Shown here one piece after another: positions 1-11,882 of a stretch of DNA of 64,000 bases. Origin of the DNA: Planococcus citri (Eukaryota > Arthropoda > Insecta > Hemiptera > Pseudococcidae); NCBI RefSeq assembly GCF_950023065.1, contig NC_088678.1, positions 34,648,580 to 34,712,579 of the forward strand, in the 5' to 3' direction. Within the stretch, counting starts at the first letter, position 1, and each line of letters opens with the position of its first letter. The notes beneath the pieces are model-generated. The model searched no databases. It worked only from the letters and a program-made list of their open reading frames with translations, and was not told the DNA's origin. Both the position numbers and the translations under genes were made by a program.

Positions 1-1839
1 CCAGATAATTGAAAATTTTGTCAGTTCAAGCCAGGATTTGAACAAATCAAAATCTGATCTAATCAAAGAGGAAGATTAATATTTGAGTTTTCATCCTATT
101 CTCAGCCTCCAGAACCAGTTGAAAGCGAATTTGAGCTACCTACCAGCTGGCTTCAATGGATTTTTGAACACTCTGACGAAATTCCTTTGAAATGACTCAA
201 ATTTAAATAGATTGGATTGTATGAACTTGTGCCTCTTTCTATCAATTTGAATACCTACCTAATTTGGGAGAAAATTGCCCAGTTATAAAGGGTGAAAAAG
301 TTTTGTCTGAGAAAGCCCAATTCGTAAAAGATTCGAATAAGTTGAATGAGAACTTGTTCATAAATGTGACTATACCTACGAGATTACCCATGGATATGAC
401 CGACGATTTTAGAAATTTTCACTCCATTCAGGTAACAAACACTTGTCACATAATAAGATCTGGGTAAATAATATGAAAATGTTTGAACACGATATCAGCC
501 TAAATAGGTAAACTACATAGACAAAGCAAATATGACTTTGTGTAAGATCTTATAAAGCAGGAGGAAAAAAATTAATTCCTGAAAGGTCTGTAGGTTTTTG
601 GGCGTATCCACTTTCTGGTAACTGCATTACATCTCATGAATATTCAAACCAGATAGAATTTAATCTAGTTGTACAGCAAAGCACAAAAATTTCATTTAAA
701 GATAGTGAGAAAATTTCGTCAACGTACCGGCTACCATGTACGCGTCAGCTTTATAAAAGACTTCAGAACGTGTGAATGTCTAATAAATGGAAAGAAAGCT
801 GAGCATTCGAAGTTGATATGGAACATTCCTCGCATTCGCATTAACGTTTGGATCAATGATAGATAAAATTTAATTCTTTTTCATCTCTCGGTTCTATTCT
901 AATTTTTATATGTATAACGTTTGAACTAAATCCAAGTGTGAAAATTGTCATCGAAAAACAAATATGAAAAGTGCTTAGAGCTCGAGTACATAGTTCGCTA
1001 AATATATTATCTGATTTTTTTTTACAACCTCGCAACTAGTAATTTGTAACGGTTGAATATTCATTTTATAATTTTTAACGCCTTCCTTTGTGCGATTTCA
1101 AGCATTTGGAAGAGTCGTTGAAAGTACATGCGACACTCGTATGTGGTGATGTAGGTACCTGCCTTTACGTACGTACTACGTAGTTATTACAACTTACAAG
1201 GTACTCACATTATAACACGTAATGATCATCGTGGTTCGTTTCAAGTACATTGTAAGACCTTAACGATTGAAGTAATGTAAAAATGGATTTCGTAATGTTT
1301 CATTCTTTTGAAAATTGTAACAAAAAGCGTTTATTTTTCATTTACCTATGTGCCAATGTGCTTTTATGTGACTTACTTATTTTAAATGTTTTGAATCATT
1401 ATAACGTGGAAGATCGTATAGTCCCAGACAAAAAAAAAATCTAAGTATATTCAGTAAACGAAGTGTTTCTAAATATACTCACATTACCTACTTCTGGCCA
1501 TTAATGTAGATACCTAGATATTTCCCCAGAAAAAGGGAATAATGCAAAAGTCACAGAAATTGTCAACTTTGAGCTACTGAACCTATTTTAACAAATAGAA
1601 TGCAAGAATTCATCACATCCCATGAACAAAAGAGGAAAAGTTAACGTTAAAGTCGTGTAAAATTTATCAGTCGTTACCATCGAAAATCTCATCACATTTT
1701 TCATTCTTGAAAATCGTAACTACCTACAAGTAAAAGCAAAACTTATTGAATGCGTGCCATACGCTATAGGTAGGTGAAACTCTATACACGAATTCTTGGA
1801 AATATTCAACTCATCGGCATTTGTTGCAAGTATCGAAAG
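1..1839. other. Gene-free AT-rich stretch, nothing recognised
   Basis: Only short open frames of about 60-70 codons occur (for example 264-467 and 669-866, both plus strand). They have low-complexity composition and no family motif I recognise. No terminal inverted repeats, tandem arrays or RNA-gene signatures were seen. The stretch contains several copies of the genome-wide GGTACC/AGGTAC word. Confidence 0.5.
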
Positions 1840-2065
1840 TCGAAAGGCGGTTCGGTTCGGAGGCTAAATGTAGAAGCGTTATATTAAAACAGAACAATGA
1901 CGGATACTCAGTATGAGATGACTTTGGCGGCAAGCTCGGCGTATTTTAGAGAGTTAGATGAGAATACACATCTTGAAAGTTGCTCGACGGAAACGGCGAG
2001 GAGGTCTGTACTTAATTGACTCGAAACTGCGAGCAGAATGGTAACGTTAGCAGCGAAAAGCTCGG
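1840..2065 (+). other. Candidate 5' exon with upstream ORF and splice donor
   Basis: This short stretch is visibly richer in G, C and CpG than its surroundings. It contains a 40-codon open frame (1897-2019, starting MTDTQYEM) closed by TGA. A second ATG follows at 2038, opening a frame that reads MVTLAAKSSG into a textbook donor, CTCGG/GTAAGT, with the intron starting at 2066. The two frames begin with similar peptides (MTLAASS and MVTLAAKSS), which suggests a local duplication or coincidence. If real, this would be a first exon with a short upstream ORF, and the rest of the gene would lie beyond a long intron. No downstream exon was recognised in the window, and the call rests on composition and one splice site only. 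Confidence 0.2.
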
Positions 2066-2810
2066 GTAAGTTTATAATGTTGCCAGTAGGGTTATGTTGC
2101 CAATGACAAGCTCCCTGTGAAGTTTAATATCTGAGAATAATGATTCAGTTCACGTTTTCATCCAGGTAAACAATCATTTCAAACTGTTCTCGCGCTGGAG
2201 CTTGCAATTGTTTTGTTTTGAGTCTACTCAATATATAGGATAAGTCCCCGAAGAAGTAAGGTATGCCTGTAGGTAAATTGGCGAAACCATCGCGAGTATG
2301 GTAAAATATGTACAACGAAATGAGGTACCTATATGTAGTACCAGTAGTGACACAGATATCATTTTGTAGGTATAGCTAAAAACTGATGGTATCATTACCC
2401 ACGTTCTTCAGCACGCATAATAGGTATTCAATACATTGAGATGGCCAAAGCTTAGTTCATAATTATTAAGTATATGTACTAACCCTCAGTTTCATAATCG
2501 CGAGATCGAGTTGAGAAAAAGAATCTTTTGGAAATTTGTTTTACATAGTTTTTGATCATCTTCAAAAGATGTGATCCTAAAAAATGTGATTTTCATGTTT
2601 TCAGCGGACCCATGCAGACATTTTTCAATCAGTGGAAATTCACTGCTATCATTAAATGTGACACTCCGAATCGATTAGGGCAGGCAAATCGTAAATCCGA
2701 GATAATGATGTTAAAAAGTGTGTTTTTTCGCAATTTAAAAAATTCAAATTTTAAAAAAATTCTAAAATTGTCAATTTTTGCCACTTAAGGGTAAAGTATC
2801 CCTATTCCGT
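2066..2810. other. Gene-free stretch with a dispersed-repeat fragment
   Basis: No gene was seen. The part from about 2620 to 2720 resembles the sequence at about 5220-5310: both read AAATTCACTG, a CATC/TATCAT word, then GAATC-ATTAGGGC and GTAAAT-like words in the same order. This marks a dispersed repeat family. The open frame at 2552-2788 covers this repeat and ends in A/T-rich low-complexity sequence, so I do not call it a gene. Confidence 0.4.
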
Positions 2811-3143
2811 CCAGTGTCTAATCCCGACCACCATGTATTTATCTCATCTGTTATTAGCGCTACCTATTGAAAAACGATATAAACGTGTTCCTCTATCACA
2901 GACAATTAATTTGAGACATTCCCGGCCACTGTAAAGCCAAAACTCGCAAAATAAATTGAATTTGAAGAAATAATATGATCAAAAAATTGTTTTTCACCAT
3001 TTTTTATCACCAAAAATTTTTAACTTGTTATAACTAATTTTGTGGTGTTGAATATGATAAAGTGAGATTTTGATGGTATTGTTGTTTTTGTAATCAATCG
3101 CAGGTATGTATAGACAATTTTTACAAGAGTGTAATAGTATATT

Positions 3144-3186
3144 ACACACCAAGGGAGGCATTCTTTATTAGCTCCCGTGGTGTGTA
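3144..3186. repeat. Hairpin 1 of a three-hairpin cluster
   Basis: The left arm ACACACCAAGGGAGGC pairs with the right arm GCTCCCGTGGTGTGT across a roughly 11-base loop, with one unpaired base and a C/T difference. It is the first of three successive inverted repeats. Confidence 0.7.
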
Positions 3187-3190
3187 CGCG

Positions 3191-3260
3191 ATTTTACATG
3201 ACTGGGGCGGAGGTAAGTGGCGTGGTAAAGAGCCACTTACCTCCCCCTGTTATGTAAAAC
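3191..3260. repeat. Hairpin 2: about 30-nt arms
   Basis: The inner arms GGAGGTAAGTGGC (left) and GCCACTTACCTCC (right) are perfect complements around a roughly 10-base loop. The pairing continues outward imperfectly through ACTGGGG/CCCTGTT to TTTTACAT/ATGTAAAA, giving arms of about 30 nucleotides. Confidence 0.75.
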
Positions 3261-3273
3261 AATATGGGTTTCC

Positions 3274-3322
3274 TAATCCCGACCACCCATAAGATCATGT
3301 AAATTCAGGGTGGTCGGGATTA
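3274..3322. repeat. Hairpin 3: perfect 15-bp arms
   Basis: TAATCCCGACCACCC (3274-3288) is exactly complementary to GGGTGGTCGGGATTA (3308-3322) with a 19-base loop. The same word recurs outside the hairpin, so the three hairpins belong to one repeat block. Confidence 0.8.
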
Positions 3323-3717
3323 GGGTACCAAATTCAAATAGTTATTTTTGAGGTGCCTTGGAAGAAAATTCCAAAAAGCCATGAAGAATTATTCTATAAC
3401 CCCAAAATTTTAATATGAGTTGGGGAAAGGTTCAATCTATCTTTTAAGCCATTTACTGTATTTTCATATGAAATAGTATTTTATTGGTTGCTGCACTTTC
3501 AAATGTGGTTGGTAGTAGGGTACCTAACTTTTTGGAGGTGGTTAGGATTAGGATACCAAATTTTGAAAAATCGTTTTTGAGTTGTTTCAGAAAAAAATTT
3601 AAAATACATATTAAAGATTATTCATTTACGCCAAAATTTTGATATGAGTTAGGGGAAGTTTCAATAACCTACATTTTAAGCCATTTACAATGTTTTGAAG
3701 TGAAATAGTCTTCAAGT

Positions 3718-3964
3718 GAAGAGCTCTATTCCAAAGTGGGTTAAGTCATTTTCAAAAAAAGCACGTTTTATGGAGATTTTTATTTCAAAAGTGGATTGAG
3801 TGATCAATTTTTCAAAGTAAATTTTTCTACAAGCGATTGTTCTATGTTCAAAGAAAGGAAAGGTGCACCGACCTTTGGAAACAGAACAAATTTCAGCATC
3901 AAAAATTTTAAACACATTTTATGGGGGAAAACATGACTTGACCCACTTTGGAATAGAGCTCTTC
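3718..3964. mobile_element. 247-bp MITE-like element with 32-bp terminal inverted repeats
   Basis: The left terminus 3718-3749 (starting GAAGAGCTCTATTCCAAAGT) and the right terminus 3933-3964 (ending CTTTGGAATAGAGCTCTTC) are inverted copies matching at 31 of 32 positions. The 183-bp interior is AT-rich and has no plausible gene. The open frame 3712-3915 (minus) is a by-product of this element. High arm identity suggests relatively recent activity or gene conversion. No clear target duplication was found beside the arms, so the superfamily is unassigned. The arms begin in a GAAGAGCTC palindrome. Confidence 0.75.
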
Positions 3965-4024
3965 AATTGGTGGCGGATTTAGAAAAAGTGGTTGGTTTTG
4001 GGCGCCCTTACCCTTACTCAAAAC

Positions 4025-4169
4025 TTTGTGTACTTTTTTTTTTATCAACAAAGAAGAGTACAATGTTACATGATTAGGTACCATAAATTAGTACAAGCTT
4101 TAAGGAGTAATTTAATGAGGGGAGGCGGTCACAGCCCATTGGCCGGATCCCTAATACCGGTAGGTAGTT
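4025..4169 (-). other. 3' untranslated part and A-tail of the 4.2-5.1 kb LINE
   Basis: Read on the minus strand, the LINE coding region stops at 4170. About 135 bp of non-coding sequence follows, ending in a run of ten A residues (plus-strand T run near 4027-4037). An A-run after a short 3' UTR is what a target-primed LINE insertion leaves. Confidence 0.5.
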
Positions 4170-5108
4170 CTAACTATAATCCAAAGGCTTGCTTCTCCAT
4201 ATCCTACGAGGCCCATGAGGGTGCAACAGCTGGACTGCTTCAGTGTTGATGTGACTGTGTAGGCGCTTCTTGTGGGCGTCCGCGTAATATTCTCGTACTT
4301 CATCCATGTATGGGATATTTAAGTCTGCATATGGATATCGTCATTGTGTGAGAATCTGCATGCATTTACGTTCAGTATTACATTTTGCCTTCTCTGTATC
4401 ATCTGATGATTAGTCTTCTTTGCGCAGCCCCATAGCACCAGACCATATGTCCAGATAGGTCGGATAAATGTGTCTGTAGACCAAGACTTTGCAGCTCAGG
4501 TCCAACTCGGAGTGCCTTCCAATCAGCCAATGAAGTTGCTGCACCTTTTTTTTCATCTGGTTGGACTTCATTTTTACATGGACTTTTCATGATAATCTGG
4601 AGTCCAAGTGCATTCCCAGGTATTTAGCTGAGTCAGTCTGTGGTATTGGCTCGCCGGTGAGATAAAAACCCTCACTAAACTGTTATGCTGTTAGCATGGC
4701 AAACAGTGAAGAGTACATGCCTAGACTTCTGGTGATTCAGAGTGATCCTCCACTTCCTAGTCCAATTGTGAATTTTTTCTAGTGACTTTTGCAATATGTT
4801 GTAACACTACTTTGGTCTCTGCTCACAGCCAAAATTGCAGTATCATCTGCAAACGTTGCGGTGGTGATAGTATCATCAGTTGGGACATCTTGAGTATATA
4901 GCAGGTAAAAGAGGGGGCCGAGCACACTATCCTTGTGGTACTCCTGCCTGGATCGCCTCTTCTTGACTGACTCTAAATCGCCTCTCCTTCAAGTATGACT
5001 CGGACGACAAAAGTTGTCTGGAAGAATTTTTGACAACTTGTAAATCAGACCTCTGTGCCAGACTGTATCAAATTCCTTTGCAACGTCCATTTGTGTACTT
5101 ACTAATAT
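4170..5108 (-). pseudogene. Jockey-like LINE reverse transcriptase, 5'-truncated and frameshifted
   Basis: The minus strand encodes the second half of a non-LTR retrotransposon ORF2. In order it shows FDTVWHRGLIYKL (about 5065-5100), a SYLKERRF segment leading to AGVPQG, then SVLGP and the catalytic FADDT motif (4839-4853). After these come PIPQTDSAKYLG, KKKVQQLHWLIGR, a W-G-A/K-K segment, and a C-terminus with YADAHKKRLHSH and a final RRIWRSKPLDY before a stop at 4170-4172. This order and the C-terminal signature fit the Jockey clade. At least two frameshifts are visible, one at the VPQG/SVLGP junction near 4925 and one near 4455, along with in-frame stops. The endonuclease and the first half of the RT are absent. 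The copy is a dead 5'-truncated insertion. Clade placement is inference from motif order, since no search was run. Confidence 0.85.
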
Positions 5109-6890
5109 TTCCCCTCCCCTCCAAATTGATTACAACCATTTGAGGTCAATCCAAAGCCTTCAGCAAATGTTGACTTTTCTCCAGAGAATTCAAATCGTTC
5201 CAGAAAGTGTAATCAACGTCGACAGCTGAAAATTCACTGCCATCATAAATTTGGCATTCTGAATCAATTAGGGCTAGTAAATTGTAAATCTGCGGGGACG
5301 ATTTAAAAAGTTCTCAAAATGTTTAGTTTTTGCTACAAATTTGCCAAGACTTCTTCTATTCCCTGAAGTCAACTCCCCTCAAAAAAATGAACGTTGAATG
5401 GAAGGAATTATGCTGTTGGTTTTGGAACAGTATTGTGAGTAATTTTGAAATTTCTAGAGAAAGGTCTTTTATTGCTGGAGACTCCAGATAGTATTGATTT
5501 GGACGAGGGGGGAGGGGGGTGACTTTAGTACATAAACAGAGTTTCAGATTTTTCTCTGTAATTATTGTACTGTTCTTGTAGACAATTATTGCCCAGATAC
5601 AGGGCTCTTTGAATTTCCAAAAATTTATCCAAAATCAAAAATAATACCCAGCCTCTAAAACTTGAGCTCATACCTACTTGTTTTTGTTTTTTAATGCTCA
5701 GTTAGGTAGGGGAAAGTCGCTCACCAGGGAACTAAGAAATCATGGAGCTTCCTATTTGGACTTTTTGGGAAACAAAATTTGGCTCAATATACTATGGTCC
5801 ATGCATTACAAAAAAAATGGGCCAGGGGCCACCACAACATTTTTGCCACTACTTTGAATTTACAAAACCTTTTTTGTTGTTCCATAGTACACGCCCCACG
5901 AAGCAAATACATATGTACCAACTTACTTGATCGATGAAAGATGATTACGATTTAGATACCGATGTATAAATTGTATGAACAACAGTAGCAAATCTTAAAG
6001 CGGTATTGTAATTATTCTGGAGGAGTTAACTCAAAGCATTATTTAAGTGGCACACATAGCCTCTCTAATAGAATACATTTAATCTAGAAAGCGTCAAATT
6101 GCGACGCATACATTCCTAATTAAACTTTACGTTTCCGTTTTATTAAGCTAATTTACATACCTACCTTTGAGGTACAAGGCGAGTATGTGAAATCTGCTCG
6201 AAATACTCGATGATTATTACGAGAAAATTTCGCGTATATAGAAAAGCGATTTCCGCCAGCAACAATTAACGAAACAAAAACCAATCGTATGTGAATCTTA
6301 TTAACATTTCATACATGGGAATAGAGTTAACCTCAAATCTGAAGAAAAATCTAATTTCAATTCGAATTCATAATATCACATTGTCAAGTAAGAGAGAACA
6401 CGAAAAAATAAGGCTTTGAGGCTCCATTCTAAGAAAAAAAAAAGTATACGTAAATATTTTAAAATGAATATTGGTGAAAAAAAAAAAACTGGAAAAAAGT
6501 ATAGGAAACATTCACGCACGACGATTTCCGATGATTCAGATAATTCGCGATGTCAGCATGGTAGATGAAATCTTGCCACTACATCCTACTTAATCGATAC
6601 TTAATCACATTAAGTTGCCAAAACAGAGACGATGATGTAAAATATGAAAAATACGGCATGTCAAAAAATAAGATGAAATTCATTTGAATGAAGCTTTTAA
6701 CGAAATATCTCTTGGGTAAAATTTAGGCGTGTTTACAGCAACGATAACGTTGTGTTTTTTTCCTCTATACGACTACGTATAAGTAAAGGGTATTAAATTG
6801 CGTGTACACGCGGAAATTCAGCAACAGCTGTCCGATTGACGGGTAATGTGATTTTTTTTCATCAGATCGGTTCTCTCAAGACCATAATAT
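5109..6890. other. Gene-free stretch with a dispersed-repeat fragment
   Basis: About 5170-5310 carries the dispersed repeat also seen near 2620-2720. Part of it (GTTGACTTTTCTCCAGAGA followed by TTCAAAT and a CCAGAA word) is also found near 57325-57375. The rest is AT-rich with no coding or RNA signature. Confidence 0.45.
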
Positions 6891-6891
6891 T

Positions 6892-6945
6892 TTAGTGGCT
6901 GGCTAGCATGGCTACGTCCAAAAAACCAGCCACGCTAAATAGATT
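6892..6945. repeat. Small imperfect hairpin
   Basis: TTTAGTGGCTGG and CCAGCCACGCTAAA form an inverted repeat around a loop that itself contains GCTAGCATGGCTA. No function is implied. Confidence 0.45.
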
Positions 6946-9900
6946 TTTAATAAAAACTTGAAAAATCTTAAGTGATTCGAAAAAGCCGCCTGAAATAAGT
7001 GCTGAGATTAATACGTGAGTGAAATACTTATAGTGTTTTTTTATTTTTAGGTAATGCTCGGCGAAGAAATTGCCTAAAGGCAGGCGAGAATACCAACGTT
7101 GGTATTTACATGGTTAAAGATTAGAATTACGTCGAGTTTTCCCGATTCGGTCTGCGTATGTAAACACGAACAGCGTTCGATTGCGTAGCTTATGAAAAAT
7201 GTAAATGCGCGTATCTATTTTTATTATTATTGTTACATTTTATTCTGGTCGTTCGAAATCGTGAGTAGGATTTTCACCCGATTGAGCATTCCTGTTCGAA
7301 GATTACTCCGTATTCCAGGTTGTATTTTTGTTAACATTTTTTTTTTATCTAAATGGGTAGTTTTCTTAAAATTAACTTGTTCTGGTATAAGTACCTGAGT
7401 CGTCGGTGTTTTTGGTAAATTTATTTGAAGAAAATCAGTTGAATTTCTTCACATTTATACTTCATAGACTTCAAATGGACTGTTGAAGAATTTTAAAGAG
7501 CAGTGGAATGTCGACTTATCATCCTATACCTATGACGCGTGAGAGTAATTCAACCAGAAAAAAAAAATTGAAAATCAGCTATAAAATAATCATAATATTT
7601 TGTAAAATCATGTTCGTAAGGAGATCGTCGAAAAATGAATATTGACATGTACATGTTTTTTTTTCCCCGGAAGAGGGGGGGAGTTGTATTTTCGAAATGT
7701 CCGCTGACATAAAAAAATGCAGTCAAACTTTCTTACATTAATACAGACTCTTGAAAACTTTAAGAAAATCGGTCAACTTTCAGATACGTTGGCTTTTGAA
7801 AACTTGGAAAAAATATTGTCGACTTTCTTACAGTATGCCAGACTTTGAAAAACTTGATATTCGATGAATTGGTGCAAGGTTGACTTTTGAAACTTGAAAA
7901 AAACTTAGTGACTTTCTAACATTAGGTAAGTAAGATTTTTTAAAAATCAAAAAAAACATTGTTTCCTTTCTGACATTACCTAAATATGTCAAATTTTTAA
8001 AAACTTGGAAACAATTTTGGGTATTTTCTAAAATTATGTTAGACCGGGGGGGGGGATCAATGAATTATTAAAATTATGCCGAGATATCACAATCTCAAAA
8101 ATTACTTTCTGATATTTTGTCTGGTCTTTTTTAATTTGGAATTTTAAGTCAACTCAAGTAAGCAAAAAAAAAAAACAAATCCATGATTTAAACTTTTCTT
8201 GGAGAGAGCAGACTTTACACTCATTTTCGGCAGATTCCCAAAAATTTGAAAAAAATCAAAAAAACAACTCCCAGTAAGCTATGGTGTGTAGTAACTACAT
8301 AAAATCACAAATTTTTCAAAAAATCAGTTTTGTTTGCTTTTTGCTTTTTATTTATTTATTTTTTTCAAATTAAAAGAATCATTGTAAAAATTCACTCCTC
8401 TCACCTTGAGCTCGATAAAAACCATTTTTGAGCTATTTACAAGCCTTTGGCGAATTTTTAATTTTCAAGTTGCCAAATATTAAATTCAACACTAATAACC
8501 TCAGATGGTGTAATTATTATAGGGACCCTCAATCCTCATTGATCGTTTCAGGCTACTACGAGTTGGTATAGTAATGTGCTGATGTGTAATTTCAGCTCTT
8601 AACTTTTTGCTCGACAGCTGGGTAGGCAATTCCCGGAAAAAATTTAGGCACTAAAAAATCATTTTTGGAAAATGATATAAGCTCATCGAAAGCAGTTTAT
8701 TCGTTCAAATGGTATCACCTGTTGAATCTGCACAATGATCAGACTCAAAAGTATCCAGTACCTATCGAGGATTTTAAAAAAGTTCTGGTAGAGCCAAAAA
8801 TGAACTTTAGCACTCCACACTTTTGATTAGATGTTTATGAGTTATGAAGAATTCCTCGATTCGTGTTCAAGGGAAAAAAAACAACCGACTTATGAAAACT
8901 TAGCAGCTTACTTGTTTAGATCTTATATGTTGAGTCAACAAAAAAGACCGACACAAATGCAACAACTTTTGGGTCTTTACGAAGCCTGAAGCAAGTTTTC
9001 AATTTCCTCAAGGAGTCTTAATTTATTCCAGAAGGAACAAAAATGAAGTTTCCAATAAGCACCACCCAAAATTATGGGAGCTCCCGGTTCATTTTTGACT
9101 ACCACAATCGTAAAGCAGTTTCAAATTTCTGGAGAAAATTATAAAATCGTTGTGGGCTTCAAATTGTTGTCGAGTTAAAATGGTTGCAAAAAATCAATTA
9201 TTTGCCCTGATTCATTTCGTTGAAAGAATGTGAGAGTCGAAAATTTGCAACAATAGTTGGTATAATTATTACGATAATAATTATGTAGTTTTCCCCTAAT
9301 TTTTCAATTAACGAAAATTTGCTAAAAATCCAAAAATGAACTTTTGATATGGTAGCCCTCCAAAATTTTGGTTACCGAGATTTTCAGACATGTTTTTTGG
9401 AACTAGCTTTTTTTTCAATTCGAAGAGTGTAGTTTTTGGTATCATTACTCGTAATTTGCTTCACATTTTGATGCAATAGGTATTCATTTGCATAAATTGC
9501 TTTTCATTTTCATTTTCAATTAATTTTTTTCTTTCTTTTTTCTTTAAAAACACGATTAAGCCAAGAAAAAAATCATGACCAGATAATCTAAACAAAACGA
9601 ATCCCCTCCCCCCCATCTTTATAAATAATATTTTTCTGCTTTTACATAGGTAAATATGAGTTTTCGTATTGGAGGTAGGTAGGTACATATTTATTTAAAT
9701 AATGAAATATTCCGAAATGGAAAGTATTGAGGACCGACTAATTCAAGGAATTCTCTAAAAACCTACTACTTAATGTACCTATTTCAATAAATTGCTCCAA
9801 AGTTAGAAACTTTGCTTATTATTCTTGAATAATCCACGTGTCTTGAAATAATTACTTCGTAAAGAACGCTTACCAAAATGGATGAAAGTTTTAAGAAAAG

Positions 9901-11820
9901 AAAATTCAATCCAACAAATTATGTTTTTATGTATGAGACGCAATGATAGGTACCTGCTTACAATGGCAGTTGTTAGTACATGCATACTTCGCAATGTGAA
10001 TCATTAGACACACGGTACCTATTTAAAGAGTGCGAAAATTAGAAGTACGAGTATATTTTTGTAGAGGATGTTGCAATTTGGGTCGAGTAAATTTACTCAA
10101 TATTAGCAATTCGTTATTTTTTTATTTTTTTTTTACCATTCGATCAGTCGAGCTGCGTACAAATATGTTCTATAGGATGGAATGTTTTCAAACTTGTTCT
10201 CAATGTAAGGGAAAAAAACACCGAAATTTATACCATTTAAAGCTACTATAGAATGAGCTAAAATGTATGTCACGATAAAGCACGAAGAAAATTACAAGCC
10301 CAAGTAATCTTGCGAAAGAAATGTCCGTCGTTTTTTATATTTACGGCTATTTCTTTGGGAAGCTTCTTTAAAGCACCTCAAGTACCATTATGTAAATCGC
10401 AGCTTGTAAATTTTGATGATATTTGGTCAAATTCTAAATACACTCTATCAAAGGGTTAGTTCGTTTCTTCGCAGGGATTCTCAGCCGAAGCGAAGGATAA
10501 AATACGTAGTATATCGTCGACTCTATATGTATACTTACACGTTGCGTACGCGAAAGAAAGCCAGCATACGAAAAACCTTAACCGCATTTTGCACTTTGTT
10601 AACATTCACGCCTTCAACATATTCCAAAAAGGGCGAGAATTTTAGAAACAATCTTAATTTTACAAAATGTCGAGATCTTCTTTAACATTAATTTCGATGT
10701 ATTCGAGCTCTTTCGGCGAAGCTAAGCCGCTTAAATGATTTTCTAAAGTTGCGAATGTGAAATGTTTTCCTTGATGAAATAACTTCTCTTACGCTCGTCT
10801 ATACCGTCTCGAGACCGGCTTGCTGGTACATACTTTGCCCGTAAAGCCTTGAAAATGAATTTTCCACTTCATTCTTTTCATATACGTAGGTTACTTTCAA
10901 CTGATGATTACAACTTCATACTAGCTTCTCTATCACGTCGTATTGATGAATTAATTACAAATATTACTTTTACACGTACGAGTATACCTATCTATCGTAT
11001 CTGTCTTATACTTACCAAGTTTTTCACACCGTTTTTACAACTATAGGTACCTACCAACGCTATTTTAGAAAAATTAATCCGAAATTCTATATGTTTCAGA
11101 AATATATAAGTGTAGGTCTTCGCCTATAGATCCTACAGCCGGATTATTATACGGTCGTATACATCCCGTCGGCTTGAAATGAAATTATGCCCGACGCGTA
11201 TTCCAACTGTAGAAATAACCGTAGATCGTATTACTATTGTATCGTTTCGATATTGAAATACTATTATTGCTTTTACCCCTCGTGTTACCCGTAATATTAC
11301 CACAAAGTTGCGGTTATATTGTCACCGATGCTGTCAATTTCCTCCACTAGAATTTAACATTTTTTCGCCGAATTTTCATCTCGATGTTGATCGTTTCGAA
11401 TTTAGATACTCGTATTTATTCGGCACGTGAAATGTATCATATTTTTGTGCTGAGCTTTGAATGCAGTTTTTTGCAAATGCATGCTGCTTATTGACCAAAT
11501 TGAACATATGGAAAGATTTTTTGGAATTTATTTATTCAAAATTTAGCATTTTTATGAATAGCTAGGAAAGTACTTAATATTAAAATCTGATCTAATTTAG
11601 GTAGAAAGTTGATTTGGAGTTTACATCCCATTTTGGGCATTTCAACTCCAGTAAAGACGTGTTTGAGCCTCTCCAAAGCCTCATAGCCGACACGCAACTA
11701 TAATACAATTATCCAGACCTACAAACTCACTTCTTGAGAGATGAAGGGATGATGCACTACATATTTATTTCTCAAAAATGGTCTCAGATAAAAGCCTCAT
11801 GGTTCTTGAATTATATTTAA
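6946..11820. other. Long gene-free AT-rich stretch
   Basis: No gene family, RNA gene or bounded transposon was recognised in these 4.9 kb. About 7700-8050 repeats a degenerate phrase (GACTTTCT-ACATTA ... GACTTTTGAAAACTTG-AAAA) several times at irregular spacing. About 8800-9350 carries members of the dispersed AAAAATGAACTTT family. The part from about 9960 to 11460 is richer in CpG and looks single-copy. Frames such as 10413-10685 show no family features. Confidence 0.45.
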
Positions 11821-11882
11821 CCCTTTCGCTCCCGAAGTCACACATATGTGACATACTGGAAGTCTTCAACTGCCCGACGTCA

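Larger units (their letters stand above)
2811..3717. repeat. Repeat block built on a TAATCCCGACCACC word
   Basis: The word TAATCCCGACCACC or its complement occurs near 2819-2832, 3274-3288, 3308-3322 and, degenerate, near 3537-3553. Two diverged tandem copies of a roughly 225-bp unit follow. The first runs about 3305-3530 and the second about 3531-3717. Each goes from the GGTGGT(C/T)(G)GGATTAGG word through CCAAAATTTTXATATGAGTT to TTTAAGCCATTTAC. This is structure of a mobile or satellite-like repeat, not coding sequence. The element ends are not defined. Confidence 0.6.
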
